DNA of 64,000 nucleotides from Lepraria neglecta (lineage: Eukaryota; Ascomycota; Lecanoromycetes; Lecanorales; Stereocaulaceae), in contig CM065650.1 of assembly GCA_033220425.1 (NCBI GenBank), forward strand, positions 310,001 through 374,000, read 5' to 3'. Position numbers and translations under genes: made by a program. Below the pieces are notes generated by a model that had not been told where the DNA came from, made no database searches, and was given only the letters and a program-made list of their open reading frames with translations. Shown in pieces: positions 1 through 11,300 of the stretch. Each line of letters begins with the position of its first letter. Position 1 is the stretch's first letter.

Positions 1-300
1 CAGCAACACAGTTAGAATATTAATCGGAATCAGTACCTATTAGGTATTACTTCCCGGTAGCGATATATCGGGAATAAGAACGTATTACTATATTAACCAA
101 CTTACTGGCCAGTTCCTTCTTACGGATAGCTGGGTTAGAAGATCGTTTAGTACGGTAGGGTAGCATAAAGGATAGATGGTTTCTCGAGACGAGAAATCTG
201 GGAGAGGGGGCTAGTATTAGAACCAGGGGGTTCTGACAGGACTGTCGCGAAGGACAAGGAACTCCGGATAGGACAAGTTTAGATCGCACGCTAGTGAGCC

Positions 301-370
301 GGATCGCGTTGATTACAAGTTGGATCGCGTTAATCAAGAGTTGGATCGCGTTAATCAAGAGTTGGATCGC
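301..370. repeat. 21-bp tandem repeat
   Basis: Three units of 21 bp beginning GGATCGCGTT at 301, 322 and 343, plus the first 7 bp of a fourth at 364. The second and third units are identical and the first differs at a few positions. A looser form of the same GATCG-rich array is seen near 1400-1480 in the second copy of the surrounding repeat. Confidence 0.85.
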
Positions 371-951
371 TACGATCGTAGAAGCTTGGTAGAGTTTCCT
401 ATTGCTATATGTAAGAGCACTTGCTTACCACTTGGAGCATCGTGCTCAACTTGCTATTCAATTATTTACTACATGCGATAGATCTCTTAGGCTAGGCACT
501 GAACATATATTACCTAATCATATACCAGACCCGCTTAGCATTACATTGAAGCCTGCTTCACCTCTTATTGGTTGCACCTCCATCCCTATTGAGAATCAAT
601 CCACCTACGACCGTCGGTACGCAACACGGTTCGTAACACTAGGGTCTCTTAGTAGTATACTTATCCTTAAGGATACTCAAAGTATTATAAACTATATATT
701 CCGGTATTATATTACGGATTAATTCTTAATAGGGATAGAGGTACTATAGAGTAAGAGGGTAAAGTAGGCTTCTAGTAATACTAAGCGGGTCTAGTATATA
801 ATTAGATAATATATATTTAGTGCCTAGCCTAAGAGATCTATTATATATAACTAAATACAAGGTAAGATACGAAGTTAAGCACGATGCTCCAAGTAGTAAG
901 CAATACTCTGCATATATAGTAATAGGAAATCTATACTAAGCCTTCATGTTT

Positions 952-1067
952 GAACGAGTCGAATATCGATTTATCTAAACTATATCTAAGTTGAACGAGT
1001 CGAATATCGATTTGTCTAAACCATGTCCGAGTCGAACAAGTCGAATATCGATTCGTCTGAACCAGAC
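952..1067. repeat. 41-bp tandem repeat, three copies
   Basis: Units starting GAACGAGTCGAATATCGATT at 952 and 993, and a close variant at 1034. The period is exactly 41 bp, and the differences between units are mainly T/C, as expected from C-to-T mutation. It sits just beyond the inverted copy of the larger repeat. Confidence 0.8.
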
Positions 1068-1637
1068 CCTGCCAAGCCCATGCTAGTTCGTGCGCCCTTG
1101 GCGCGTTCCCGCCAGCATGTCCTTGGCTCGTAACACGTCTATAAGGTACTATTTACTACTGGCTATATATTAGGAGTACGGACGTATAACGACTTTGGAT
1201 AACTTATAGACTAGCTCCTTTCGACGGATAACTAGGTTAGATAATTATTTAGTACGATAGGGTGGTATAGAGGATGGATGGTTTCTCGGGACGAGAAATC
1301 TAGAGAGGGGAGCTAGTATTAGAACTAGGAGGTTCTAATAGGACCGTCGCGAAGGATAAAGGACTTTAGATAGGATAGATTATAATCGCAATAATCGTAG
1401 TATAAAGTAGTATAATCGTTTTGATTATAAGTTAGATCGCTTTGATCGCTTTGATCGTAATAGCGATCGTTTTAATCATTGCGATCGTAGAGTATTTAGT
1501 ATAGATTTCGTATATCTATATATACGAAGTACTGCTTATTGTTTGGAGTAGTGTACTTAACTTCCTACTTGCTTGTTTACTATATACGATAGATCTCTTA
1601 GGCTAGGTACTAAATATATATTATCTGACAAGTTAGT

Positions 1638-2410
1638 GCCCGTAATCTTCACAGAAGATTACCGTAAAAACGGCTATATCTCGCTTATCTTATACTCGAT
1701 TTAGAAAATTTAAGCCTAATTAGAAAGCCCTCTATTTATAGTATATTTTATATATAAAGCTAAGCCCTAACCCTAATATATCGAAAATTATTAAGGGTTA
1801 AATATTTGAGTGCTCCGGAGGCATTTCGGGGGTGACTGCGGTGGTAGCTTCAGGGAACTCCGCAGGCAAAAACATGTTTTCGAGCTTTCCTTAGCCAAAT
1901 CCTAACCAAATTTCAAAATTCGAATGGTGTTAGAAAGTGCATGCTTGGTTCCAAAACTTATAAAATTATGACGATATCATATGACGTATATGGCGCGGGG
2001 CGTTGCTGCGAAGAAGTTGCGATGCGCATTCAACTTTTGATGTTCCAGGGTCTTGAGGCGCCAAGCTCAATGCTTGGCATTTGCCACCGAGCTCGCGCTG
2101 CATGCAAAACATGGCGAAAACGCTTCTTTTGCTCATAAATATTGCGCAAATGGGCCGATTCTAAAAATTCTTGATGCGCAAGCAAGCTAATAATTAACTC
2201 CAAAACTTATGGAATTATCTCGATATCATATGACGTATGTGGCGCGGGGAAGTACTGCGAAGAAGTTGCGATACGTTTTTCGATTTTGATGTTCTTGCTT
2301 GGCGGCGCTAGCCGAAAGAGGGAATCGACTATTGAATATAGGAGCACTTTGATTGGCTATAAGTGCGGAATACCTCCGAAAGTCGCGATAATCTGTTATT
2401 AGAAGAAAGA
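1638..2410. mobile_element. Insertion splitting a repeat copy
   Basis: Sequence flanking this segment (1201-1637 and 2411-2529) is continuous in the other copy of the repeat (99-638), so this segment is most simply a later insertion. Inside it a roughly 96-bp sequence is directly repeated at about 1950-2045 and 2202-2297 (offset about 252 bp, sharing GATATCATATGACGTAT). I see no coding region and no certain terminal repeats or target-site duplication. Confidence 0.45.
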
Positions 2411-2529
2411 TTATATACCAGACCCGCTTAGCATCACTAGAAGCCTGCTTCACTCTCTTGAATCCTATTGTACCTCCATCCCCATTGAGAATAATCCATA
2501 TACGATATCGGTACGCACGGTTCGTAACA

Positions 2530-2725
2530 TATATTTGCCAGCAAGCTTTGTAATCGAGACAGTCATATCTTCTTTGTAGCGCTTATGGGCGAGCTCAAGA
2601 CACTCATCCGGCGACAGTTTAGGTGGTTCGGGGGGTTCTATAGACGGAGGAGGGTCTATAGGCATGTTAGAAGCTCTATAGGGGCTATTAATGTCGATTC
2701 GATCGAAAAGGGGTCGAATATGCAA
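2530..2725 (-). pseudogene. Possible Fot1/pogo-type transposase N-terminal fragment
   Basis: The minus-strand reading frame gives a proline-rich start followed by a stretch like the Psq-type helix-turn-helix of fungal Tc1/mariner (Fot1/pogo) transposases (key words ELAHKRYKED and SITKLAGKY). The frame then runs into the repeat boundary at 2529, so only the first half of the DNA-binding domain remains. The family call rests on this short stretch only and is tentative. Confidence 0.35.
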
Positions 2726-2990
2726 TAAAAAATTGAAATCCAGCCCTATAGGGCTGGCCGGCAGGGCCGGTTGGGGGGTGGATTCTTCTAAGTGCAGAAT
2801 AAAATCCGAATGTCGCGATAATCAATAGAGGTAGCCGCAATTTAAGCGCGTCGCGAAAACGGTGAAGAAGAAACACTACACCAACGCAATTTTGACTGAT
2901 TTTTGGTGGGTTGTAACTTGGTTGAATTTTCTAGCTGAGAAGTGCTACTAAGGTTTTTTTGTGCTTAGCTAAGCAAGCGCCTGTTTCCTC

Positions 2991-3467
2991 CTAATAACGG
3001 AGGCAAATTTTGGGATGCACTGCTTCTCCCAGATTGAATTCGACCGTGATGATGCCAGTATATGACATGACATTCGTCACCTTCTTCCCTTGGTCGTAAA
3101 CAGCATTACCGTTGGATTCGGGCTCTGTCGGGGCGCTAGGTCAATAAGAATTTGTAAGGCCATCAATGTTGGCTCTCAAGTGGTAATACAGAACATTCCA
3201 ACTCGACATGAGCATTGGCCGGTCGTATCCGCCTTTCACCTTCGGACCTCCGTCAAGAAATTGGACTCCAGAACAGGCGACAGCATATGGCTGGTCTTTG
3301 AGGAGATCGTAACTTTTCGATATGAACGCATGCGAGTGCTCCATCATGGCTATACCAGCCGCCTGTCCCTCTCGAGTTGATGAAAGGTGCTTTTCCAGAA
3401 TAGTAACATCATGGCCCAAGCGCTTGATGGCGATTCCTTGTATCAAGCCCGCTAGTGACCCTCCAAC
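2991..3467 (-). pseudogene. Relic of FAD-dependent monooxygenase
   Basis: Minus strand reads a Rossmann FAD-binding start (GGSLAGL, then a basic/acidic turn with VTILEK near 3385) followed by family words such as GIAMMEHS, SWNVLYYHLRANIDGL and, in the next frame, NGNAVYDQGKKVTNVMSY. This matches the N-terminal half of fungal FAD-binding monooxygenases (p-hydroxybenzoate hydroxylase fold). The frame stops near 3141, homology continues in another frame to a stop at 2991-2993, and the C-terminal half is absent. The upstream edge looks like a 3' splice site (TTCTAG at 3468-3473), so a first exon may have existed. It lies 2 kb beyond the PKS and may be a lost tailoring gene (inference). Confidence 0.65.
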
Positions 3468-4298
3468 CTAGAACCATTGCACGTCAGAGCGCATGTCAGA
3501 CGTGAAGGACTTTAGAGCAGACAAACAATGATAACGTGGAGTTTCTTGCCATGTATTGCGCCGTCGGGAAATGCAACTTGAGCGAAATCTCAAGGCGTAG
3601 TCTTGATCTGTAAGCGGCGCTGGCTTGTGGCTTTAGAAGTGTGGTAAGTTGAAAGGTAGAAAGTCCAGAGAGTTGTCAAAACCTAAACGGATTCCTCTCT
3701 GCACCAAGAAGACCCGACCTGGTGTCGCTAGGCTGGGACATTAAGCAATAAAATAAAACAAAGGTAGGCTGTGCCTTCGCAAGCTTTGTAATGTCGGGTC
3801 GGGAAGCCTCTATTAGGCAATACCTCCGTCGCTGTGATTAGGCTCGTGTCTAATCGGTCTTGATCTGTCGTCGTCTGGCTGATAGATCGGACGTTGGTAC
3901 CCTTCGGGCTACTGTCAGAGCCGAAACCGGAAAATCCCCTTTCTTTCTAAGGCTGGAGCTGCGTTTTGCTATTCTACTTTCACCATTTTTTAATGATATA
4001 CTATGAATAACCTGTTAAGCTTTAAGCTATGTCGTTAAGAAGAAGTGGAGCAAAATCTGAAGTAATATTTCAAAGTATCATGATTACCTTAAAAAGATTC
4101 ATCTCAAATAACTTGCCCTGTCGCTAGTCTCCCTCATACAGGCCAGGACTTTAGAGTAGAAACTTTAAGACATAGAAATTTGCCACGCTTGCAATTCGCA
4201 ATCTGCTCAATTTGATTGATCTTGTTGTGCAGGTTTTTCTCTCTTAAAGAACGAATTTCAAGGGAAAGTGTTTGCAGTAAAAGGACATAACGTTGCCA
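3468..4298. other. Intergenic, no gene recognised
   Basis: About 830 bp between the monooxygenase relic and the GFA gene. Short open frames only; no conserved words, repeats or RNA gene seen. Confidence 0.5.
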
Positions 4299-4913
4299 TC
4301 AATCCGCCTTACTCTGTTGCGTTGCTCCCGGTACCTCCGGAATCCAAGCTACTCTTTGGTCGGCATAGAACTCCATTGAAGGCTTCGACTCTGAAACGGC
4401 ATCCAAAGTACCTTCCTAAGTCACAGTAAGCGATTGCGTTATCCTCTTCCCCACTACTTGCTTGCCTTCAAGATCTTGACTCCCTATGAGTGGTCAGCGA
4501 ATTGAGGTAAGAGTAGCTTCTAAACACACTCACTGGAAAGCCAGTCGACTCTCGCCATAAGGTAGAGCCACAGTTGGCACAGAAATGCGATGTGATCGTG
4601 TTACCGGCATCGGTGGGCTTTCTATACTGCTTAGGACTGCCCGAGACGAGTTTCAAGGCATCGTCGGAAACAAATAGGTTGGTGCTATACGTGCTGCCGC
4701 TGACCTTGCGGCAGTCTTGGCAGTGACATAGCGCCTGGAGCGAGCATTAGATCGGGGGCGACAACACATCTGTGCTGGTTCTGTTTTCACCTTGAATCGT
4801 GTCTCACCACTGTGAGAGACCGTACAGTTTCCGCAAACTGGGAGCATGCGGTCAATTTTCTTGCAACTCATGCAGATGATAAGGGCAATCTTACGACAGG
4901 CGCCTCCTGGCAT
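4299..4913 (-). CDS. GFA-family zinc protein (glutathione-dependent formaldehyde-activating enzyme-like)
   Basis: Five exons (minus): 4895-4913, 4791-4837, 4534-4734, 4466-4483, 4299-4415, giving 133 residues. Introns are 57, 56, 50 and 50 nt. The protein begins MPGGACLCGN and carries the GFA/DUF636 zinc-cysteine set: CxC at residues 6-8, CHCQDC at 25-30 and CANC at 74-77. It also has the family stretch KLVSGSPKQYRKP and a C-terminal RVAWIPEVPGA. The family binds zinc through these cysteines; members are annotated as acting on S-hydroxymethyl-glutathione, but most fungal paralogues have no proven substrate. The last intron uses a GC 5' splice site (AAG|GCAAGC), needed to join KILK to EGTLDA in frame. 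Its neighbour is the PKS on the same strand 416 bp away, so cluster membership is possible but unproven. Confidence 0.8.
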
Positions 4914-5329
4914 GATGACAGACCTCGGGTGAAATAGTCGCCAGTGATTCTTGAACTCCGATTGGATTAATATCTTTGAATGTTCGCTGGAAGTGAGTGT
5001 CAGAAATTTGGTAGTGTTCAGCTTGCCTGTGGAGCTCGACTGGGGAAGAGTCATTTATCGCAGATATGCGGCCCAGTCATGCAGACAGCTACGTAAGTGG
5101 CTCTGCCCTCTTTTTTTTCCGATAGGCGAGACATGGGGGCTATGCATCCGAATGCATGGTGATCAGCATGCTGCTAAAACAGTCACGGGCTATAATACGC
5201 TGCAACAAATTTGTCATAGCTACTCGATACTGCTTTACGAGACTTATCAAATCTCCCTATTGATATCCAAACTCCACGTAGTCTCTACGAGAACTGGTGA
5301 GCAGCTGCTGAAGCTTATCTACTCCAACG
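4914..5329. other. Intergenic between GFA gene and PKS 3' end
   Basis: 416 bp holding the GFA promoter and the PKS 3' region. No further gene is recognised; the open frame on the plus strand has no family resemblance. Confidence 0.5.
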
Positions 5330-8300
5330 CTACAACTCAAGCAAATGTTTCACCCTCCCTGCTGCCCGCTTGAGAGCCTCACAGAAAGCAGTGGTCCGTC
5401 CTTCAGTACTCTGTATGTAATAACCGCATCCATTCTCCTCAACTTCGTAGTGCACCCACACGCTCTCCGGATCTGGCATGAAGAAGCCAGCCTCCTGCGC
5501 CATCAACCCCTCCGACGCATCCGTCTTGATCTTCCTTGTGCTGGTGACATGCATCATCGCCCATGTTGGATCCATAAAAAGCTCTGGTACTGGCTCGTCT
5601 TCATGCAGCACCTCTTGCAAAGCTTCCAAGTGAGCAGCAAATCCATGCCCTCTCGCTGTCCTTGCCATTGTAACAGTATGCGCATTAGCAGCGTCTCTTA
5701 GCAATCCTGCAACTTCAGCTTCCGGTATGTCGCAGCTTATCGCGGCCCTGCAAAACGCGAACATGGCAGGCGAGATAACCTGCATCCAATCTAGCCGACC
5801 TTTGTGAAATAGCATCATTGTGAGAATCTCCCACGATGAGTGTTGTTCACCAAAGTATATGAGCGAAGCTAATTGAATCACCAGCTGCAAGCCTGTTTTG
5901 GAGGGAATCTTGTGGGTATGAAGAAAAGTGCTGCCGAAGGTCTCAAGCTGAAAGTGGCTAAACTCGACAGGGATGTAAGCCGTCTTGAAGTGCCTCTGAA
6001 CCTGGTCAATACGACCCTCGATGACTTCGTTCGTTGTGAACGAGTATTCCTCGACAGTTCCGCCAGGCGCAATGACTTGGCGGAGGGATTGAACTTCAGG
6101 CTTATATTCAATGATTGCCTGCGTGATAAATCTGTTGATTTGCTTCAGAGAGACTGCATCGAGCATTGAATGTTCACAAACATATGCCGAGACGCCGTTT
6201 TCGCAAACGACGAATTGCAAGGTTTTGTCGCTCCAGCGATTTCCAGGGTCTCCCAAAAGAAATTGATTACAGCGTTGACTTGAAGTCAGCGGGGAGCCAT
6301 CGTCGAGACAAATGATGAAAGCCGAGGCTTCGATCATATCGACTAGAGCGTTGTTTGCAGCATTCATCGACCTTAGTATTCCCCGGACCTCTGCCCAGCG
6401 ATTCCTCTCTGCCGCAGACAATGCAGCCACCGCTGATAGCGTCTCTCCAGAACAGTCTAGTATCGCTTGGAACTTAGCTTTCAGCTTCAAGTATGGCACG
6501 GCTCGTCCCTTTTCGACCAGCGGGACTTTGAAGACATGGCCTCGCCTCAAAGCCACGAGGTAATCATTTCCTGGATATTTGCACATCATGTCTGTGCCGA
6601 TGCCGGGCTCACGAGTAGCATTGAAAAGCCACTTTAAAGAGTCCATGCAAAGAGGCTCCTCGTTCATGTAGCCTTGCTCCATAGAGCTAGCGTTGAGCCT
6701 CTGCTTGAAGTCGAAGGCAGCTGCAGATATAACAGCTGCTCGCTCTGCTTGACCATGTGCAAAGTCTGTGATGACGTGGCCACCGTAGAAAGTACCATAG
6801 GGATGGATAGGGTCGCGCCTGTTCAGATAGACGCCGTGGACTTGTAAGTCGTACTGCCAGTTATCGATATGGGAATGTTCTCTTCGACGAATAAGTCGCT
6901 GTTGAAGTTGCTGTCCATGATCCTTCTGGAATTCTTCTATAGCGCTGCTGGTGCGTTTGAACCGCTCCTCAGACAAAAATGAGCGTGCAGACGTAAGATA
7001 GAGGTCCAGAGTGGCCTCGAGGTCCGGAAGAGGAAGACGAGGAAGTGTCGAGCTACTCGTTCTTCCATGGTCAACCCCATCTGTGAGTGGCATCTGTGAC
7101 ATCTCCGGAGGCTGAACTGAGTCTGCTTCGTTTACATCTGTATCCTCCGTTTGGGAATTCTCCTCGGCAAACCTTGCCATGAGTTTAGATCTTGAGGCCA
7201 CTTTCGCACTGAGCGCTGTCACACTAGGCTCATCGAGAATTTCAGAAGCCTGGATCGGGGCATCAAACTCGAGCGAGATCCAATTTTTCAGTTCAATAGC
7301 CAGAAGAGAGTCGAGGCCGAAGTCTAATAATGGAGATTCCAGATCTATCTTATCCTGGTCGAAAGCTGTAATGTTGGAGAGCTGTCGGCTGATCCCAGCC
7401 GAAATGATTGAATACATTTCAGCAAGACCCTCGGACCTAGCAATAGAATCCCTGTAGCTTTGGCCAGCACCAGCATCCTCGAGGCTTTCCTCGCTAGCAT
7501 GGGTTCCTCGGACGTGAATAAACACCGCACTCTTCATTGCAGGAGTCGGGTTTTCTGCCTCATGGATGGACTTTCCGTCAATGCCGGTGACAAGTTGTCG
7601 ACATTCATCTTCGCGTGCTTCGGGAGAGATGGCATATGCAAACAGCTTGAGTAGCTCTTCAGACTGAACCGGAATCCACCCTTGCCGCAGTAGATTGTTC
7701 AAGCGCACCTGGCCTTCGCTGTCTTTGTAGGCGTCACTGTCCTCTATCATGCCCAAATCCAAAGCAATGAATCTCGTCTCTGAGTGCTCATGGGAATTTG
7801 CAAGGGCGTCCTGATAAGTGTTCCCTGCTGCATAGTTTGCTTGTCCTCTGCTACCGACTACACCACTAAGTGACGAAAGCATGACAAAGAAATCGAGGGA
7901 AGAGGTTTTGAACGCCTCGCTGAGATAGTGCGTGCCGTATACTTTCGTGTGTAAGGGAGCTTCGAAGTCTTCCACTGTCATTTGCTCCAGGACTCGATCC
8001 TGTCCCTGTTAGCAACGGTGCTAGACCCGTAAGGATCTGTCAGGCTCACATGGAGAACAGTGGCAGACTGGACTACACCTTTGACTGGTGGTAAGCCCAA
8101 TTTCTCAAAAGTAGATACCACCTCAGTCATCATGGATCTATCAGCGATATCACAGCCCATGCTGTAAATCCTCAACCCGGCCGAGAGCAAACGAAGCTCA
8201 TCCTCAAGAGATTGGGTTGCGCTAGGGGTTAGTTCTCTTCGAGACAAAAGGACGATGGTTTTTGCCCCACAGGCGGCCATGAAGCGACTTAGTTTTTGGC

Positions 8301-11300
8301 CTAAGTCACCGAGCCCTCCAGCAATGATATATGTCGCATCTTCGTCAAGCGTAGATTCTCTAAGCTGCGTATGAGCGCTGCGAGAGTTGACAACTTTGAC
8401 ATGCGTATCCTCATCTACTTCAAGCACTACCTTGCCGCTTCCAGTCTGGCTTCGAGCCTCTCTGAAAGCAATCTCTATCTTGGCCATTGGCGTTGTAGTG
8501 ATCTGATGAACAACAGCATGTTTTTCATGTTTTAAAATTGACATCACGTCTTCGAGAAGCGTAGCAAGCTTCTTCGGTCGATGTTCTATCACAGTAACCA
8601 AATCGAATGAGACAGCGGTAGCGTGCTTGTCTAACGGAAGCCAAATAGAGCTGTCCGAGATCGAATTTGATGGCTGGCCAATCTGGACAAAAACGCCAAG
8701 AGGGGCTACACATGCGCCAAGGTCAGACAACGAGTTTGAAGCGAGAAGATTTATAACGGCATCAGCTCCTCTGCCCTTTGTCAATGAAGAAACAATGTGG
8801 CTCAATCTTAATTCTTTTTCCGGCAATATGTTTGAGGAGCGAAGCTCGAATCGGGTCTGTAATTCTTCTCGCTCGGCATTGGTGGAGACGGAAGCAAGTA
8901 CCTGAGCTCCGATATGGCTTGCGACTTGAATGACTGCCTGGCCAATGTCGCTGATCGCTCCATGAATCAGGATTGATTGGTCTCTCTGCAGATTCACAAT
9001 CTCAACCAGAGCGTAGTACGCCGTCATGAAAGGGATAGGTATGGTAGCTCCAAGCGTCATAGGTATTGAGTCTGGCAAATGGGATACGTTATTGATCTCA
9101 ACTCGAGCATAATTGGCATAGACGACCCCGTCATAAGTCCATGCACAAACTCGATCTCCTAGTTGGAATTTTCTGGCCGCATCATGCCCAAGCCCACTCA
9201 CAATTCCCGACAGCTCGCGTATACGTGCTGTTTCTCCTATTGACGCTGGAGCGCTTGTAGCGTCCACAAAGCTCAGGTGGTGTGCCCTCACAGAGATTTC
9301 CACCGTTGACGAGTCGAGTGGCCGCTGCATAAACTCATCATCAACAAAAAAGAAGCTCTCGGCCGGCATAGTAGCGCCCATGCTGAGCCTGAGACGAGAA
9401 TGTGGTTGCAAGAAGGCTCTCATCTCTACCGTAGATTGACTTGTGTCTCGCGCCATCCCTCGTTGGATTCTAGTAGTCGGCACCAAGCGAGGAATAAGCA
9501 CCTGACCATCACGAAAGGCGTATTCGGTTTCGGCTAGATCAGGGGGTCGTGCAGAATTCTTGAATGATACCGACATTATATCCATGATAGTCTGCAGTAA
9601 TAGTGGCAAGCAGCCATCAATAGCCTCTTGCACGTCCAACGTGATAAGGTTGAGATCCCCATTTTCGGCACGAGCGGTACGGGCAAATCCTGTGATCAGT
9701 CCTTTTAATGGATTCATTGCAGTCCTAGCACCTTCTTGAGCGTTGATCCAGAAGATACTGGATCTGCCTCGAACAAGATTAGAGATCTGCTGAAACCTAT
9801 TGTGACTTGGTTTGGCCAACAGAGGGCTGGCTCCATTGTCTAAGATGATGTAAACTGCTTGAGTCTCCGACATTTTCGAGGCCCATGTTGTCATGGATAT
9901 CTGCAGCCCACGGTCTTTTGAGGCTGAGACTATGCCGCTTGCAAACGTTTCCAGACCCTCTCCAGCTAGGATTTTTATACTTGGAAGCAGAGTCTGCAGA
10001 TCCGTATCGATGGCTTTTGATACAATCGTCATGCCTGTGGCTGATGTAAATTTTGTGTCGTCTAAACAGAGCTCCACACCGTCAAACCCATGTTGCAATA
10101 GCACAGATTCCAGATCCCCCGCACAAGACATGGCTTCTTTGCTAAAGATGAGTCGGCCACCTCTCTTGAGCAATTTGCGGATGTTGCCAAGGGCCTTGTC
10201 TAGGTTGTGCTCTGCAGGGAACAAACTCGTAGCAATGATGAGGTCAAAGGATTCCCTTGCAAATCCTTGTTCGAGAGGGTTGTGCTGTATATCCAAGACT
10301 TTAAATTGCATCAGTGCTTCCAAGTCATGCAGGTGACCCTGCGCCTCTTGGAATAGATCGGCAGTTTTATCCGTGAAGTTGTAGCACCTAATCGGCATCA
10401 TGTCCTCATCGCTAAGCTCCCGGATGATGCGGGCAGCAGTATGGCCCTTCCCAGCCTCGATCTCTAAGATTGCCATTTGCGAGAGCTTGAAACGGAGATG
10501 CTTCAGGAAGTCTGCTGTGGATACGTTGCTAGACGTACCATTGATTGTTGAAGTGAGGTAATCAACGTCAGGCGCCCATTTCATTACGTAGCTTCCACAG
10601 CTGGGGCTCAGTGAAGGTTTTTCGCACGTTGGCGTGGCTCCTAGTCCACGTATATCCGCACCGGAGATTGTCAACACTGGATCTTGTTTACTCTGGTCAT
10701 CGCCTTCGAAAACCGATATTTCCGCCCTTGCAGACCGTGTTCCATTGGAAGCGAGAGTCGTAGCTGCAATCAATTTGGTCCCTGGAGTGTTTGCGATATT
10801 AGTAGAGATTACAATCTCTTTGATAGTTACCGGAACAATGGACCCTGCGCCATGCCATTCAATATATAGTGGCAGAGCAGCATGCATGAGTGCATCCAAG
10901 GTGGTCGGGTGAATGGTATGCGGTTGTTGATAATTCGATGGCATAATAGATCGGACATCCGCGATGCAAACTTGGCTCACAGCATGGCCCTTACCGATAC
11001 TCAACTCGCTTACAGCCGCGAAGCAGGGCCCATAAGCATTTCCATTGCCATTAGAGCTAAGCTGACCGTATAAGGCTTCGGATTTCATTGTCCGCAAGCA
11101 ACCGGCTGGCATACTACTCAACAACACATCTCTAGTAGGGGAGCCATTGTGATCGACATTGGAAGTTGACGATTGTGCGACTATGTCAGATATTACCTGT
11201 CCTCGGCAGTGTTCGTACCACACATCGTCCTGCGAGAGAGCAAAGATACGGAATTCATAACATGGAGCATCGGCCGCTTCCAGGAGGCGTAAGCATAGTT

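Larger units (their letters stand above)
1..2900. repeat. AT-rich decayed repeat nest
   Basis: A gene-free, AT-rich block with many TA-rich stretches, consistent with repeat-induced point mutation of transposon copies (inference). Seen directly: a unit at about 99-638 recurs as a direct copy split into about 1201-1637 plus 2411-2529, and part of it (about 400-600) recurs inverted at about 725-930. The split copy implies that the roughly 770 bp at 1638-2410 inserted into it. I could not assign the repeats to a named family; an LTR-type or DNA-transposon fossil is possible. Confidence 0.75.

Noticed and set aside
1-2900. Assignment of the left-edge repeats to a specific retroelement family
   Set aside because: No coding domain typical of such elements is readable, and the ends are not defined.
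4653-5054. 133-residue minus-strand frame over the GFA gene
   Set aside because: It reads through two introns; only the MPGGAC start and the Cys motif pieces belong to the real product.
7978-8050. Overlapping PKS frames that look like two genes
   Set aside because: A 50-nt intron (8000-8049) joins them inside the KR domain and gives the expected VLHDRVLEQMTVEDF.
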